From: Polyangiaceae bacterium
Lineage (GTDB): Bacteria > Myxococcota_A > Polyangia > Polyangiales > Polyangiaceae
Direction of reading: 5' to 3'
Length of the DNA: 35,728 nt
Assembly: GCA_020848455.1 (NCBI GenBank)
Contig: JADLAB010000564.1
Coordinates: 1 to 35,728, forward strand
Shown here: positions 16,751 through 25,253 of the stretch, piece after piece
Numbering within the stretch: position 1 is the first letter of the stretch
Layout: every line of letters begins with the position of its first letter
The notes under the pieces: model-generated
The model's database searches: none
Told to the model about the DNA's origin: nothing
What the model saw: only the letters and a program-made list of their open reading frames with translations
Made by a program: the position numbers and the translations under genes

Positions 16751-18406
16751 TCAGAAGAAGGCGGTGGTGCGACCCTGGAGTAGCACGGCGCGGACGGCGT
16801 CGCCGTTGGCGTCCTCGAGCGCCGGCCCGGGGAAGAGCAGCGCGCCTTCGAGGTCGAGCGCGAAATGGTCGAGGAAGCGCCACTGGAAGCGCGCGTCGAG
16901 CTCGGTGCCGAGGTAGCGCTCCGGCTTGCCGCCGACGAAGTTCACGAGGTCGTCGTCGATGGTGAGCCCGTCGCGCGCCTGCAGCGATTGCACCGGATCG
17001 ATCACCGGCTCCGGTGCCCAGGCCACGAGCACGCCGGCGCGCAGGAGCACGCTCTCGTGCGGGTGTACGTCGAGCTGCGGGAAGACCGCCAGGGCGTCGG
17101 TGAAGGCGCCGCGCGTGCGGATGCGCTCGCTCGGGAAGGCGGTGGCGCCGAGCCGCCGCACGATCTCGGTGCCGGCGGCGGCGGCGCGCGCGCTCTGGAA
17201 GTCGAGCAGGTGCTCGAACAGGAGCAGGCCGACGTTCGTGTCCTCCGCGAAGCGGAACTGCGACAGCGGCGTGCGCGACTCGGGGTTGGGGTCGCCCGAG
17301 GCGTAGTCCACCTCGAGGTACGGCGTGACGAGGGGGTGGTCGTAGCGCACGACCGCCCGGCCGCCGAACTGCAGCACGCGCTGATCGACGATGGGGTCGC
17401 TCGTGATGAGGCTGTAGGCGCTCGCCACCTCGCGCGTCGAGCCCACGTTGCCGACGGCGTCGATGCCGGCCCAGAAGTCGCCGAAGCGCGAGGCCAGCCG
17501 GCCGCCGATGGTGTGGATGTGGGTCGCGTACTGCTGATCCCAGCGGTAGACGTAGAAGAGCTGCGCCTCGAGATCGTGCGCGCCGTCGGCCCAGTCGTCG
17601 GGCTCGAGGAAGCGGACGGCGCCGCCGACCTGGTGCACGTCGTCGCCGAAGAGCCGCACGCTATCCGACACCCAGCGGTCGTAGAGCAGGGCGAGGATGA
17701 GCCCGCGCGTCTCCGAGAGGTCGCGCTCTTTCTCGGGCTTGAGGGCCTCGAGCGGCTTCGTGGCGAACATGAGCCGGTCCACGCTGTCGCCGCCGTGCGC
17801 GATGCCGAAGCGGTTCCTGCGGCCGTCGCCATCGGCGCCGAGCACCCCCATGCCGACGCTCACGGGCTGGCGGCCGAAGCGCAGCGCCCCGATGGGCGTC
17901 GTCACCTGCGCGAACAGCCGCCGGATCTTCACCGGCGTCGCGTCGCACAGCGAGTAGCCGTAGCTCGAGGCCTGGAGCGGATCGCCCTCGAGCAGGGCGA
18001 TGCACGGCTCGGCCATGTTCGGGCTGCGCGCCGCGGCGTTGATGCCCGAGTTCGGCTCGGGGCTCTGCCCGAGCGTGCCGTTGTCGCCCCAGAGCACCAT
18101 GTCGAGCGCGTCGAGCGACACGGTGAGCTTCACCTTGTCCTCGTAGTCGACCACGGCGCCCGCGCGCAGGCGGTGGTCGATCCAGTTGATGCGCCGGTTG
18201 TCCTCGCTGTTGAGCGAGATCGGGTTCACGTACAGGAGGTCGACCCGGTACTCGGCCTCGGCCCGCACGCCGACGTCGCCGATCTCGTAGCGCTCGGGGG
18301 GCGCCGGCGGATCCGGGTCGCTCCACGGCTCGCTCGCGAGCGCCGGGGTCGTGAGGGCCAACACGCTACCTGCGATCACGCCGACGCCGAGCCGCACGGG
18401 GGCCAC
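16751..18406 (-). CDS. Outer-membrane beta-barrel, alginate-export/porin-like
   Basis: A 551-residue protein with a signal peptide (VGVIAGSVLALTTPALAS) and a mature region of amphipathic beta-strands with aromatic girdles. FGRQPVSVGMGVLG matches the conserved GRQ strand of alginate-export/OprP-like porins, and the C-terminus ends in Phe, as outer-membrane barrels require for assembly. Two cysteines in a loop (EPCIALL, YSLCDATP) may form a disulfide. It is probably a channel for an unknown solute. The GTG at 18406 or the one at 18397 could be the start; both precede the signal. It lies in the minus-strand cluster between a beta-propeller lipoprotein and an Ig-like lipoprotein, which could form an envelope complex with it. 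Confidence 0.8.
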   Translation of the reverse strand: MAPVRLGVGVIAGSVLALTTPALASEPWSDPDPPAPPERYEIGDVGVRAEAEYRVDLLYVNPISLNSEDNRRINWIDHRLRAGAVVDYEDKVKLTVSLDALDMVLWGDNGTLGQSPEPNSGINAAARSPNMAEPCIALLEGDPLQASSYGYSLCDATPVKIRRLFAQVTTPIGALRFGRQPVSVGMGVLGADGDGRRNRFGIAHGGDSVDRLMFATKPLEALKPEKERDLSETRGLILALLYDRWVSDSVRLFGDDVHQVGGAVRFLEPDDWADGAHDLEAQLFYVYRWDQQYATHIHTIGGRLASRFGDFWAGIDAVGNVGSTREVASAYSLITSDPIVDQRVLQFGGRAVVRYDHPLVTPYLEVDYASGDPNPESRTPLSQFRFAEDTNVGLLLFEHLLDFQSARAAAAGTEIVRRLGATAFPSERIRTRGAFTDALAVFPQLDVHPHESVLLRAGVLVAWAPEPVIDPVQSLQARDGLTIDDDLVNFVGGKPERYLGTELDARFQWRFLDHFALDLEGALLFPGPALEDANGDAVRAVLLQGRTTAFF

Positions 18407-18480
18407 GTTACCGGCCCGCGCCGGCAAAGGGAATGCCCAAACGGCAGGGTGCTCGGGTGGGTGTGCGGCTCGAGGCCGCG

Positions 18481-19950
18481 TCACCGCGCCCAGCTGATGC
18501 GCACCTGCGTGTCGTAGGGCAGCGCGTCCAGCTTGTCGGTCAGGGTGAGACGCAGCACGTCCTTGTCGACCGCGTCGACCGTCGCCGCGCCGACGTCCGT
18601 CCACTCGAGCAGGGTGAGCTCGCCCTCGCGGCGCTCGGAGTAGCGCAGCACGTGGGCGTGCGCGCCCGCTGCCGGCAGCGGCTCGCGCGGCAGCGCCTTG
18701 ACCGTCGCGCGGCGCCCACCGAAGGTCATGACGCGCCCGCCCGTCGTCGTCGCGGCGCGGGCCGTGCCGTAGGCAAAGGGCTGCGCGGGGTCGATGCGCA
18801 CGTGCGCGTAGCAGGCGAGCTTGCCGCTCTCCGCGCCGGCGCAGAGCAGCCGGCCCCCTGCGTCGAGCGCGAGGCCGACGTGCTCGGTGCCCTCGGCGTC
18901 GTAGCGCTCGCCGGTGAGCGGGCTCACGCCGCCGCCGATGCTGTGCGCGCTGCCGTCCTCGGCGTCGACCCAGAGCACGCCGTCCGCGCCCGCCGTCACC
19001 AGGCCGGCCGGGGTCGCGAAGCGCGCCGTTGCCACGCCGCCGACCAGGCGCACGGCGCGGGTCGTGCCGCGCTCGAGGTCGAGCAGCGCGGCACGCGGGC
19101 CGCCGGCCGCGAACAGCAGGTGCCCGTCGGCCGTGAGCGCCAGCGCGCCGATCGCCGGGCCGGGCGGCACGTGGACGGCGTGCCGCTCGGGGCTCGCCCC
19201 GTCCTCGCCGCTGCCTGCCGGCAGGTCGACCCAGAAGCCGTCGCGCTCCTCGAGCGCCACCGCGAGCCGCCGCCCGTCCGCGGACAGGGCGAGGGCCGTC
19301 GGGACGGCTCCGACCTCGAGCGAGCGCTCCTCGCGCCAGGTGCCGGTGTCGTAGAGGCGCACCTTGCCGTCGTCCGAGCCGACCGCGAGCCGCCCGGGCG
19401 CGAAGGCCGCGGCGCGTGCGTGGCCCGGGATCTTGCGCTCGGCGCGCCAGCTCGCGGCCGCGAAGGAGTAGAGCTCGACCCCATCCTCGCACACCACCGC
19501 GAGCTCGTCGCCCACGAAGCCGATGGCGTCCGCGAAGGTGAAGCACGCGTCGACCGCCAGGATCTCCGCGCCGGTCGTGCGCGCGTGCACCGACAGGCGG
19601 CGCGAGCCGAGCGCCACCACGTCGCCCCAGGGGGCCAGGCTCACGGCCTTGTTGTGCGCCCCGGTGTCGACCACCCACGCGAGGTCGAGCGCCGTCCCGG
19701 CGCTCGGCGCGGCCGACGCGGAGGTGGCTGGGGCCGGCGTCGCAGGCTCCGCCGTCACCTCGGGCAGGGCCGCATGGTGGGCGGTGGGCAGCGGTCGGGG
19801 TGGCGGCACCTCGGGCCCGCAGGCCGTGGCGCCCGCGAGGACGAGCGCGAGCCCGAGCGCGACGAGCGCCGCCCGGGTCGGGCGCGCGCCGCGGCGCGGG
19901 CCGGCGAGCGCGCGCCGGGCTGCCGCAGGTGCCGCGCCTCGCCTCGACAT
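18481..19950 (-). CDS. Beta-propeller (WD40-like) lipoprotein
   Basis: A 489-residue lipoprotein with signal LVALGLALVLAGATAC (Cys44) and a Pro/Ala/Thr linker to residue 90. The remainder is a run of short four-stranded blades of WD40/YVTN style. Examples are GRLAVGSDDGKVRLYDTGTW, ALALSADGRRLAVALEE and GALALTADGHLLFAAGG, each with the S/T-x-D-G-x-x-L-x-V-A turn. About seven blades can be counted. Such domains are usually protein-interaction platforms. It is divergent from the kinase gene, with 127 nt between them containing a palindrome and a candidate promoter for this gene. The ATG is at 19950. Confidence 0.82.
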   Translation of the reverse strand: MSRRGAAPAAARRALAGPRRGARPTRAALVALGLALVLAGATACGPEVPPPRPLPTAHHAALPEVTAEPATPAPATSASAAPSAGTALDLAWVVDTGAHNKAVSLAPWGDVVALGSRRLSVHARTTGAEILAVDACFTFADAIGFVGDELAVVCEDGVELYSFAAASWRAERKIPGHARAAAFAPGRLAVGSDDGKVRLYDTGTWREERSLEVGAVPTALALSADGRRLAVALEERDGFWVDLPAGSGEDGASPERHAVHVPPGPAIGALALTADGHLLFAAGGPRAALLDLERGTTRAVRLVGGVATARFATPAGLVTAGADGVLWVDAEDGSAHSIGGGVSPLTGERYDAEGTEHVGLALDAGGRLLCAGAESGKLACYAHVRIDPAQPFAYGTARAATTTGGRVMTFGGRRATVKALPREPLPAAGAHAHVLRYSERREGELTLLEWTDVGAATVDAVDKDVLRLTLTDKLDALPYDTQVRISWAR

Positions 19951-19958
19951 GGCCCTAG

Positions 19959-19987
19959 ATATGACGGTGCCCCGCCGCTCCGGTCAA
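19959..19987 (-). promoter_or_regulatory. Candidate promoter TTGACC-17-TCATAT for the beta-propeller gene
   Basis: The minus strand reads TTGACC, 17 nt, TCATAT, followed by ctagggccATG. A TATCTA overlaps the -10. The predicted start site is within a few nt of the ATG at 19950, again leaderless. Confidence 0.45.
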
Positions 19988-19988
19988 G

Positions 19989-20002
19989 CGACACCGGTGT
20001 CG
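19989..20002. promoter_or_regulatory. 14-bp perfect palindrome in the divergent promoter region
   Basis: The sequence cgacaccggtgtcg is a perfect dyad located between the beta-propeller lipoprotein and kinase genes. It abuts the -35 of the minus-strand promoter, as an operator would. Confidence 0.4.
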
Positions 20003-20077
20003 TGCCCGGAAGAGCGGAACGCTGCGACTCGTGGTACCTTGTCCGGCAGCCGCACTTGCGGCGTCACGGCTCGCACG

Positions 20078-22048
20078 ATGTTTCAGCCAGGCACGGGAAC
20101 GGTCGTCTTCGGCAGGTATCGTCTGCGGCGCGAGATCGCGCGCGGGTCCATGGGCTCCGTGTGGATGGCCCAGGACCAGAAGCTGCACCGCGCCGTCGCC
20201 GTCAAGCTCATGGCGCAGCTCCTGCACGACTCGACCGAGGCGCGCCTGCGCTTCGAGCGCGAGGCCATGGCCGTCGCCCAGCTGCAGAGCCCGCATGTCG
20301 TCCAGATCTACGACTACGGTATCGAGAGCGGCTGTCCGTTCATCGTCATGGAGCTGCTCGAGGGCGAAGATCTCCGCGCGCGGCTCAAGCGCCGGAAGCG
20401 GCTCGAGCTCGACGACACGCGGGCCATCCTGGTGCAGGCCTGCAAGGCGCTCGGCGTCGCCCACGCCGCGGGCATCATCCACCGCGACCTCAAGCCCGCG
20501 AATCTGTTCCTCGTCGAGTCGCGCGACGAGGAGATCGTCAAGGTGCTCGATTTCGGCGTCGCCAAGGCCGACCCGCACGGCGACATCGAGCAGGAGACGA
20601 CCAAGCAGGGCGCCCTGCTCGGCACGCCCCAGTACATGAGCCCCGAGCAGGCGCGCGCCGAGAAGATCGACCACCGCAGCGATCTCTGGTCGCTCGGCGT
20701 CATCACCTTCCGCATGCTGACGGGCCAGGTGCCGTTCCAGGGCAAGAGCCTCGGCGACATCATCATCGGCATCTGCACCAAGCCCGTACCGCGCGCCACG
20801 GCGCTCGACCCCGATCTGCCCGTCGACGTCGACGAGTTCTTCGAGCGGGCGCTGGCGCGCGATCCCGAGCAGCGCTTTCCCACGGCGCGCGACCTCGCGG
20901 CCGCCTTCAGCGCGATCGCGCCGGCGAGCTACCCCTCGCTCAGCATGCCGTTCTCCATCGGCCGGCCGAGCGCGCCCGTCGCCGTCGGCTCGCGCCCCGG
21001 CGCGCAGCGCACCGCGACCGACAGCAGCGACCGGATGGACCTGCTGTCGGACGACTACTTCGACGGCGGCGAGACGCGCGTCGCGGTCGCCCGTCCCGCT
21101 GCCGCGGAGGCCGCCCCGAAGCCGGTCTCCACGCGCGTCGGCATGGCGGCGCCGCCTCCGCCGCCGCGACGCAGTCCCGGTGCCCCGCCGTCTCGCAAGC
21201 CGGACTCCGGCTCGCGGCTGCCCGACGTGCCGCTCGCGCCCGGCGTCGCGCAGTCCATCGCGCTGCCGCGCGGGGCGGAAGCGGACGCGGCCGACACGCT
21301 CGATTCCCACGGGCCGGCCGACGGTGGCCGTGCCGTCCTGCCGAGGGCCGCGGCCGCCCTCGCGGCGGCCACCGCCGTGCCGCAGGTGCCTCCCCCCGCG
21401 CCGAGTGGCGCCGGCTTGCGCGTCGTCGGCGTCAAGGTCGCGCCCGACGACGACGACGCCGAGACCCGGTTCATGGGCGACCCGCGCGCGGCCGAGGAGC
21501 TGCTCGCGGCCATGCCGGCGGGTGCGCCGGCCGACGAGGAGTCCCCCGTCGCGGCGGTTCCGACGCCGCTCGATGCGGCGTACGTCGGGCCCGCCGGGGA
21601 CGCGGTCGCCCAGCCCCGCGCGCGCCGCTGGCCGTGGTTCGCGGCGGCTGCGGTGCTGTGCGTCGTCATCGTGGGCGTGGCGATCGGCGTGGGCGGGGCA
21701 GGCGCCACCGACCGCGCCCCGGCGGCGCGCGACAGCGCCCCGGCCCCGCGGCCCCAGCCGGCGCCGACACCACCTCCGGCGAGCACCGTCGAGGCGGTCG
21801 TCGCCACGGGGAGCGCCCCCGCCCCGAGTGCCGAGCCGAGCGCCGAGCCGAGCGCCGAGCCCACGGCGAGCGCGCCGCCGAGCGCGACCCCGAGCCCGCC
21901 GACGACCGTCGCGGCGCCGCCGCCGGTGCGCACCACCACGACTGCCACGGCGCCGCCTCCGACGAAGGTGACGGCGACGGCCACCGCCTCGGTCAAGCCG
22001 CCCGATCCCAAGCCCACGTCGACCAATCCCTTCGACGATCGGCTATGA
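20078..22048 (+). CDS. Hanks-type Ser/Thr protein kinase with transmembrane segment
   Basis: A 656-residue membrane kinase. The catalytic domain spans residues 13-275 and all key elements are present: glycine loop ARGSMGSV, ATP-anchoring Lys43 in VAVKL, catalytic HRDLKPAN (Asp137), DFG at 158-160, APE-equivalent MSPEQA and DLWSLGV. A long Ala/Pro/Ser-rich juxtamembrane region follows, then one transmembrane helix near residues 517-540 (WPWFAAAAVLCVVIVGVAIG). The tail is Pro/Thr/Ala-rich with repeated SAEP units. Kinases of this type are very numerous in myxobacteria and phosphorylate Ser/Thr on regulatory proteins. No sensor domain such as PASTA is seen. The ATG at 20078 was chosen as the start closest to the kinase domain. 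It overlaps the next gene by ATGA. Confidence 0.93.
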   Translation: MFQPGTGTVVFGRYRLRREIARGSMGSVWMAQDQKLHRAVAVKLMAQLLHDSTEARLRFEREAMAVAQLQSPHVVQIYDYGIESGCPFIVMELLEGEDLRARLKRRKRLELDDTRAILVQACKALGVAHAAGIIHRDLKPANLFLVESRDEEIVKVLDFGVAKADPHGDIEQETTKQGALLGTPQYMSPEQARAEKIDHRSDLWSLGVITFRMLTGQVPFQGKSLGDIIIGICTKPVPRATALDPDLPVDVDEFFERALARDPEQRFPTARDLAAAFSAIAPASYPSLSMPFSIGRPSAPVAVGSRPGAQRTATDSSDRMDLLSDDYFDGGETRVAVARPAAAEAAPKPVSTRVGMAAPPPPPRRSPGAPPSRKPDSGSRLPDVPLAPGVAQSIALPRGAEADAADTLDSHGPADGGRAVLPRAAAALAAATAVPQVPPPAPSGAGLRVVGVKVAPDDDDAETRFMGDPRAAEELLAAMPAGAPADEESPVAAVPTPLDAAYVGPAGDAVAQPRARRWPWFAAAAVLCVVIVGVAIGVGGAGATDRAPAARDSAPAPRPQPAPTPPPASTVEAVVATGSAPAPSAEPSAEPSAEPTASAPPSATPSPPTTVAAPPPVRTTTTATAPPPTKVTATATASVKPPDPKPTSTNPFDDRL

Positions 22049-22947
22049 GCCCGCTCCGGCGCCGCGCTCCGGTCGCCCGGGCGCTCGCTCCCTGTCTGTC
22101 CGGTGCCGCGCGGGTCCTCGCGCTCTCCCTGTCCGGTGCCGCGCTCGCGGGCTGCGAGGCGGCGCCGGTGCCGCCGGCCGAACCGGGCGCCCCGGAGCTG
22201 CGCGTGCCCGAGGCGCCCACGGCCTCCGTCCCGTCGGCGCCGTGGAGCGCGGAGCTCCCCGTGGCGAGCGTCGAGCTCGCCCCCGGCACGCGCGTCTGGG
22301 CGGCCGTCCCCACGCTCGGCTCCGAGCTCGTGAGCGTCGGCATCTACACGCTCGAGTCGATCGATGCCGAGCGCGCCAGCCTGATCGACAAGCTCGGCAC
22401 GCGCACGCTCGGCGTCGCGCCCGCGCTCGTGCACCCGATCGGCAGCGCCAGCGGTCTCGAGGCCGGCGACACCGCGCTCTTCTTCACCTGGACCACGCCG
22501 GCCGCGCTCGGCCGTGTGACGCGCAAGGCCGGCGGCAGCCTGCGCGTCCGCTACGACTGGGCGGGCGAGACGAAGGACACGACCGCCGACCACGCCGAGC
22601 CGGCCCGCAAGGGCGTCGTGCCCTTTGCCTACGTGACCTTCCCGAAGTTCGGACGCCAGTCGCTCGGCCTCGTGGTGGCGCTCGACCCGCGCCACGTCTG
22701 GGTGCGCACGAGCTCCGGCCACGTCGAGCGCCACCCGCGCGAGGCCGTGGCCGCGGTCGAGGTCGCGACCGCGGCCCTCAAGGTCGGCGCCAAGGTGCGC
22801 GCCTACGACTGGGTCGACGGCCTGCGCGAGGCGGTCGTGAGCGAGGTCGTCGAGCCCGGCCTGCGCTACGCGGTGCGCGCCGAGGGCAGCCCAGAGGACG
22901 AGCGCTACTTCTTCACGGCCCTCGTGCCGCGCGCGGCGGCGCGCTGA
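22045..22947 (+). CDS. Lipoprotein with SH3/Tudor-like barrels, coupled to the kinase
   Basis: A 300-residue lipoprotein with signal VLALSLSGAALAGC (Cys37). The mature part contains about three similar beta-barrel segments. Each opens with a G-x-x-V-x-A phrase: GTRVWAAVPTLGSELVSVG, then GDTALFFTWTTPAALGRV, then GAKVRAYDWVDGLREAVV. Each is followed by strands typical of SH3-like/Tudor barrels. I do not know a named family. The ATGA overlap with the kinase stop means translation coupling, so it may be the periplasmic partner or sensor of the kinase. It is followed 7 nt later by dciA. Confidence 0.75.
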   Translation: MSPLRRRAPVARALAPCLSGAARVLALSLSGAALAGCEAAPVPPAEPGAPELRVPEAPTASVPSAPWSAELPVASVELAPGTRVWAAVPTLGSELVSVGIYTLESIDAERASLIDKLGTRTLGVAPALVHPIGSASGLEAGDTALFFTWTTPAALGRVTRKAGGSLRVRYDWAGETKDTTADHAEPARKGVVPFAYVTFPKFGRQSLGLVVALDPRHVWVRTSSGHVERHPREAVAAVEVATAALKVGAKVRAYDWVDGLREAVVSEVVEPGLRYAVRAEGSPEDERYFFTALVPRAAAR

Positions 22948-22954
22948 GGCGACC

Positions 22955-23410
22955 ATGCAGCGGCTGCAGTCGATCCTCGGGGGCCTGAAGGAGCTGCGCG
23001 TGCCCGCGCACGTCGACCGCGCCCTGCCGCTCGGCGAGTGGGAGGCCGCCGTGGGGCCGCGCATCGCCGCCCGCGCCCGGCCGGTGCGCATCGAGCGCGG
23101 CGTGCTGCACGTGCGCACGGCGACGAGCGCCTGGGCCGCCGAGCTGTCGATGCTCGCCGAGGACATCGTCGGCAAGCTCGCGGCCCGCGGCATCACCGTG
23201 AGCGGGCTCCGTTTCTCGGTGGGCGCCCTCGGCGACGTCCGCCCCGCCGTGCGCCACCACGCGGCGCGCCCCCCGGTGCGGCTGCCGCCGGGCGTCGCCG
23301 CGGCCGTGGCCGAGGTCGAGGACCCGGAGCTGCGCCAGGCGCTCGCCCACGCCGCGAGCCGCAGCCTGGCGAACCTACCGCGCACGGGGCAGGGGCCGGG
23401 CGAGCGCTAG
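22955..23410 (+). CDS. dciA: DciA (DUF721) family helicase-loading protein
   Basis: A 151-residue protein with the DUF721/DciA core at about residues 25-95. WEAAVGPRIAARARPVRIERG is followed by L-x-V-R-T-A-T-S-A-W-A-A-E-L and a helix up to KLAARGITVSGLRFSVG. DciA interacts with the replicative helicase DnaB in bacteria lacking DnaC/DnaI loaders. The C-terminal extension, rich in Ala/Pro, is less conserved. It begins 7 nt after the lipoprotein stop, so it shares a transcript with the kinase, an unusual context for a replication factor. The last 4 nt overlap the end of the convergent SCP2-like gene. Confidence 0.82.
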   Translation: MQRLQSILGGLKELRVPAHVDRALPLGEWEAAVGPRIAARARPVRIERGVLHVRTATSAWAAELSMLAEDIVGKLAARGITVSGLRFSVGALGDVRPAVRHHAARPPVRLPPGVAAAVAEVEDPELRQALAHAASRSLANLPRTGQGPGER

Positions 23411-23952
23411 CCGGCGCTGCGGTGCAGGAGCCTGAGCAGGCGCGCGAACAGGCGCGGGTGGCCGAGCAGGCCGTAGACCTTGAGCTCGCCCGTCGCGAGC
23501 TCGAGCAGGCTGCGGCGCAGGGCCCGGTTGTCGCCGCGCGCGAGCCGCGGCAGCGGTAGGCGAAGACGCCCGTCGAGGGGCAGATCGGCGAGCCCGAGCA
23601 GCACCTCGCGCTCACCGCACAGCGTGAGGTCCGGGATCCCGACCACGCCGTCGTGGATCGTGAGCTGGCCGTGGTCGAAGCGCAGGGTGACGGCCGTGCG
23701 TCCCTCGAGCTCGGCCAGCGGCGGAGTCGCCTCGCGCGCGCGCCGTGCCGCGGCGGCCCCGCTCGTCGGGCCCTTGCCGAGCGTGCCCTCGAGCTCGAGC
23801 GGCTCGAGCGCCACGATCGCGACGGCGGCGCGCAGGGCGAGGAACTCGCGGCGCAGCGCCGGGTCGACGAGGTTGCGCTCGATGGTGGCCGCGACCCACG
23901 GGGCGAGCGCGTTGCCCTCGGTGCCGGGGGAGAGTCCGATGTTCGCGTCCAC
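23407..23952 (-). CDS. SCP2-like (sterol/lipid-carrier fold) protein
   Basis: A 181-residue protein with a GTG start. The C-terminal 90 residues resemble the SCP2 lipid-carrier fold: AVTLRFDHGQLTIHDGVVG, PDLTLCGEREVLLGLADLP, and ending GELKVYGLLGHPRLFARLLRLL. This last segment is characteristic of the SCP2 hydrophobic-cavity helix. The N-terminal part (residues 1-75) is helical and includes VAATIERNLVDPALRREFLALR. A role in binding lipid-like molecules is inferred from the fold only. It is convergent with dciA and divergent from the response regulator; the start was chosen to exclude the Arg-rich upstream translation. Confidence 0.62.
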   Translation of the reverse strand: MDANIGLSPGTEGNALAPWVAATIERNLVDPALRREFLALRAAVAIVALEPLELEGTLGKGPTSGAAAARRAREATPPLAELEGRTAVTLRFDHGQLTIHDGVVGIPDLTLCGEREVLLGLADLPLDGRLRLPLPRLARGDNRALRRSLLELATGELKVYGLLGHPRLFARLLRLLHRSAG

Positions 23953-24037
23953 GTGGCCTCGGGTGCGCGCGCCCGCGGGGCGCGACGCTTGCCGAGGTGT
24001 ACTCTGCCCGGGGGCCGTCGCACAATCCGCCCCTCTC

Positions 24038-25192
24038 GTGGACGGCGCACAAGCAGAGAACGCAACGGGTCGGATCCTCGTCGTCGACGACGAGCCGGAG
24101 CCGCTGCGCGCCGCCGCGCGCGTGGTGCGACGCCTCGGGCACGTGGTCGACACCTTCGAGGACGGCGCCTCGGCGCTCGCGGCGCTGCGGCTCGGCGCCT
24201 ACGACGTCGTGGTGAGCGACATCTCGATGCCGGGCCTCGACGGCATCGCGCTGCTCCGGGCCGCCCACGAGCGCGATCCGGAGCTGCCGGTCATCCTCTT
24301 CACCGGGGCGCCGGCGGTCGAGACGGCGCTGCAGGCGCTCGAGCTGCGCGCGTTCAAGTACCTGTTGAAGCCGGTCAGCGCGGACAAGCTCGAGCACGCC
24401 GTGACGCAGGCCTTCGCGATGCGCCGCATGGCCCAGATGCGGCGCCAGGCCGCCGCGGTCGCGGCTGCCGGCGTCGGGGCCGAGGAGAGCGCCGCGGCCT
24501 TCGAGCGCGCGCTCGAGGGCCTGTGGGTCGCCTTCCAGCCGGTGGTGCGCAACGACGGTCGGCTCTACGGCTACGAGGCCTTCATGCGCAGCGCGGAGCC
24601 GAGCCTCGCCGAGCCGACCGCCCTGCTCGAGGCCGCGGAGCGCTGCGGTCGGATCGAGGAGCTCGGCCGCCGGGTGCGCGAGCTCGCCGTCGGGCCCATG
24701 CTCGATCACCCCGAGCGCGGCGTCCTGTTCCTCAACGTACACGTGCGCGAGCTGTTCGACCCGGTGCTCACCGCGCCCGACACGCCCACCGGACGGATCG
24801 CGACGCGCGTCGTGCTCGAGCTGACCGAGCGCGCCACGTTCACCGGCCTCGGCGATCTGCGCGCCCAGGCGGCGCGCCTGCGCGCCGTCGGCTACCGCGT
24901 CTCGGTCGACGATCTCGGCGCGGGCTACGCCGGCCTCGCGAGCTTCGCGCAGCTCGAGCCGGAGATCGTCAAGGTCGACATGAGCCTGGTCCGCGACGTC
25001 GACAAGCATCGCACCAAGGAGAAGCTCATCGCCTCGATGGTGTCCCTGTGCCGGGAGATGGGCATGCTGGTCGTGGCCGAGGGCATCGAGACCCGCGCCG
25101 AGCGCGACACGCTGGTGTCGCTCGGCTGCCATCTCTACCAGGGCTACTTCGTCGCCCACCCGGCGCCGCCGTTCCCGCGCCACGTCTGGTGA
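24038..25192 (+). CDS. Response regulator with EAL (c-di-GMP phosphodiesterase) domain
   Basis: A 384-residue two-domain protein. The receiver domain (residues 10-125) has the acidic pair Asp17/Asp18, phospho-acceptor Asp61 in VVSDISMPG, Thr89 and Lys111 in LLKP. The EAL domain (160-375) has its signature as EAF at 180-182. It keeps the residues needed for c-di-GMP hydrolysis: Asn233, Glu264 in ELTE, Asp291/Asp292 in DDLGAG, Lys312, Glu348 and Glu351 in AEGIET, and Gln368 in YQGY. It probably lowers c-di-GMP when phosphorylated by an unlinked histidine kinase. GTG at 24038 is the first start before the receiver; a CACAAT -10-like box is 11 nt upstream of it. No kinase gene is adjacent. Confidence 0.88.
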   Translation: MDGAQAENATGRILVVDDEPEPLRAAARVVRRLGHVVDTFEDGASALAALRLGAYDVVVSDISMPGLDGIALLRAAHERDPELPVILFTGAPAVETALQALELRAFKYLLKPVSADKLEHAVTQAFAMRRMAQMRRQAAAVAAAGVGAEESAAAFERALEGLWVAFQPVVRNDGRLYGYEAFMRSAEPSLAEPTALLEAAERCGRIEELGRRVRELAVGPMLDHPERGVLFLNVHVRELFDPVLTAPDTPTGRIATRVVLELTERATFTGLGDLRAQAARLRAVGYRVSVDDLGAGYAGLASFAQLEPEIVKVDMSLVRDVDKHRTKEKLIASMVSLCREMGMLVVAEGIETRAERDTLVSLGCHLYQGYFVAHPAPPFPRHVW

Positions 25193-25240
25193 GCCGGGCC
25201 CTGCCCGAGGTCGGGGCCGCCGGCGCCCGGGCGCGCGTGC

Positions 25241-25246
25241 TATACG
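25241..25246 (+). promoter_or_regulatory. Extended -10 element (TGCTATACG)
   Basis: TATACG preceded by TG at extended -10 spacing lies 7 nt before the ATG at 25254. This would start transcription at or next to the start codon. Confidence 0.45.
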
Positions 25247-25253
25247 GCGCGCC

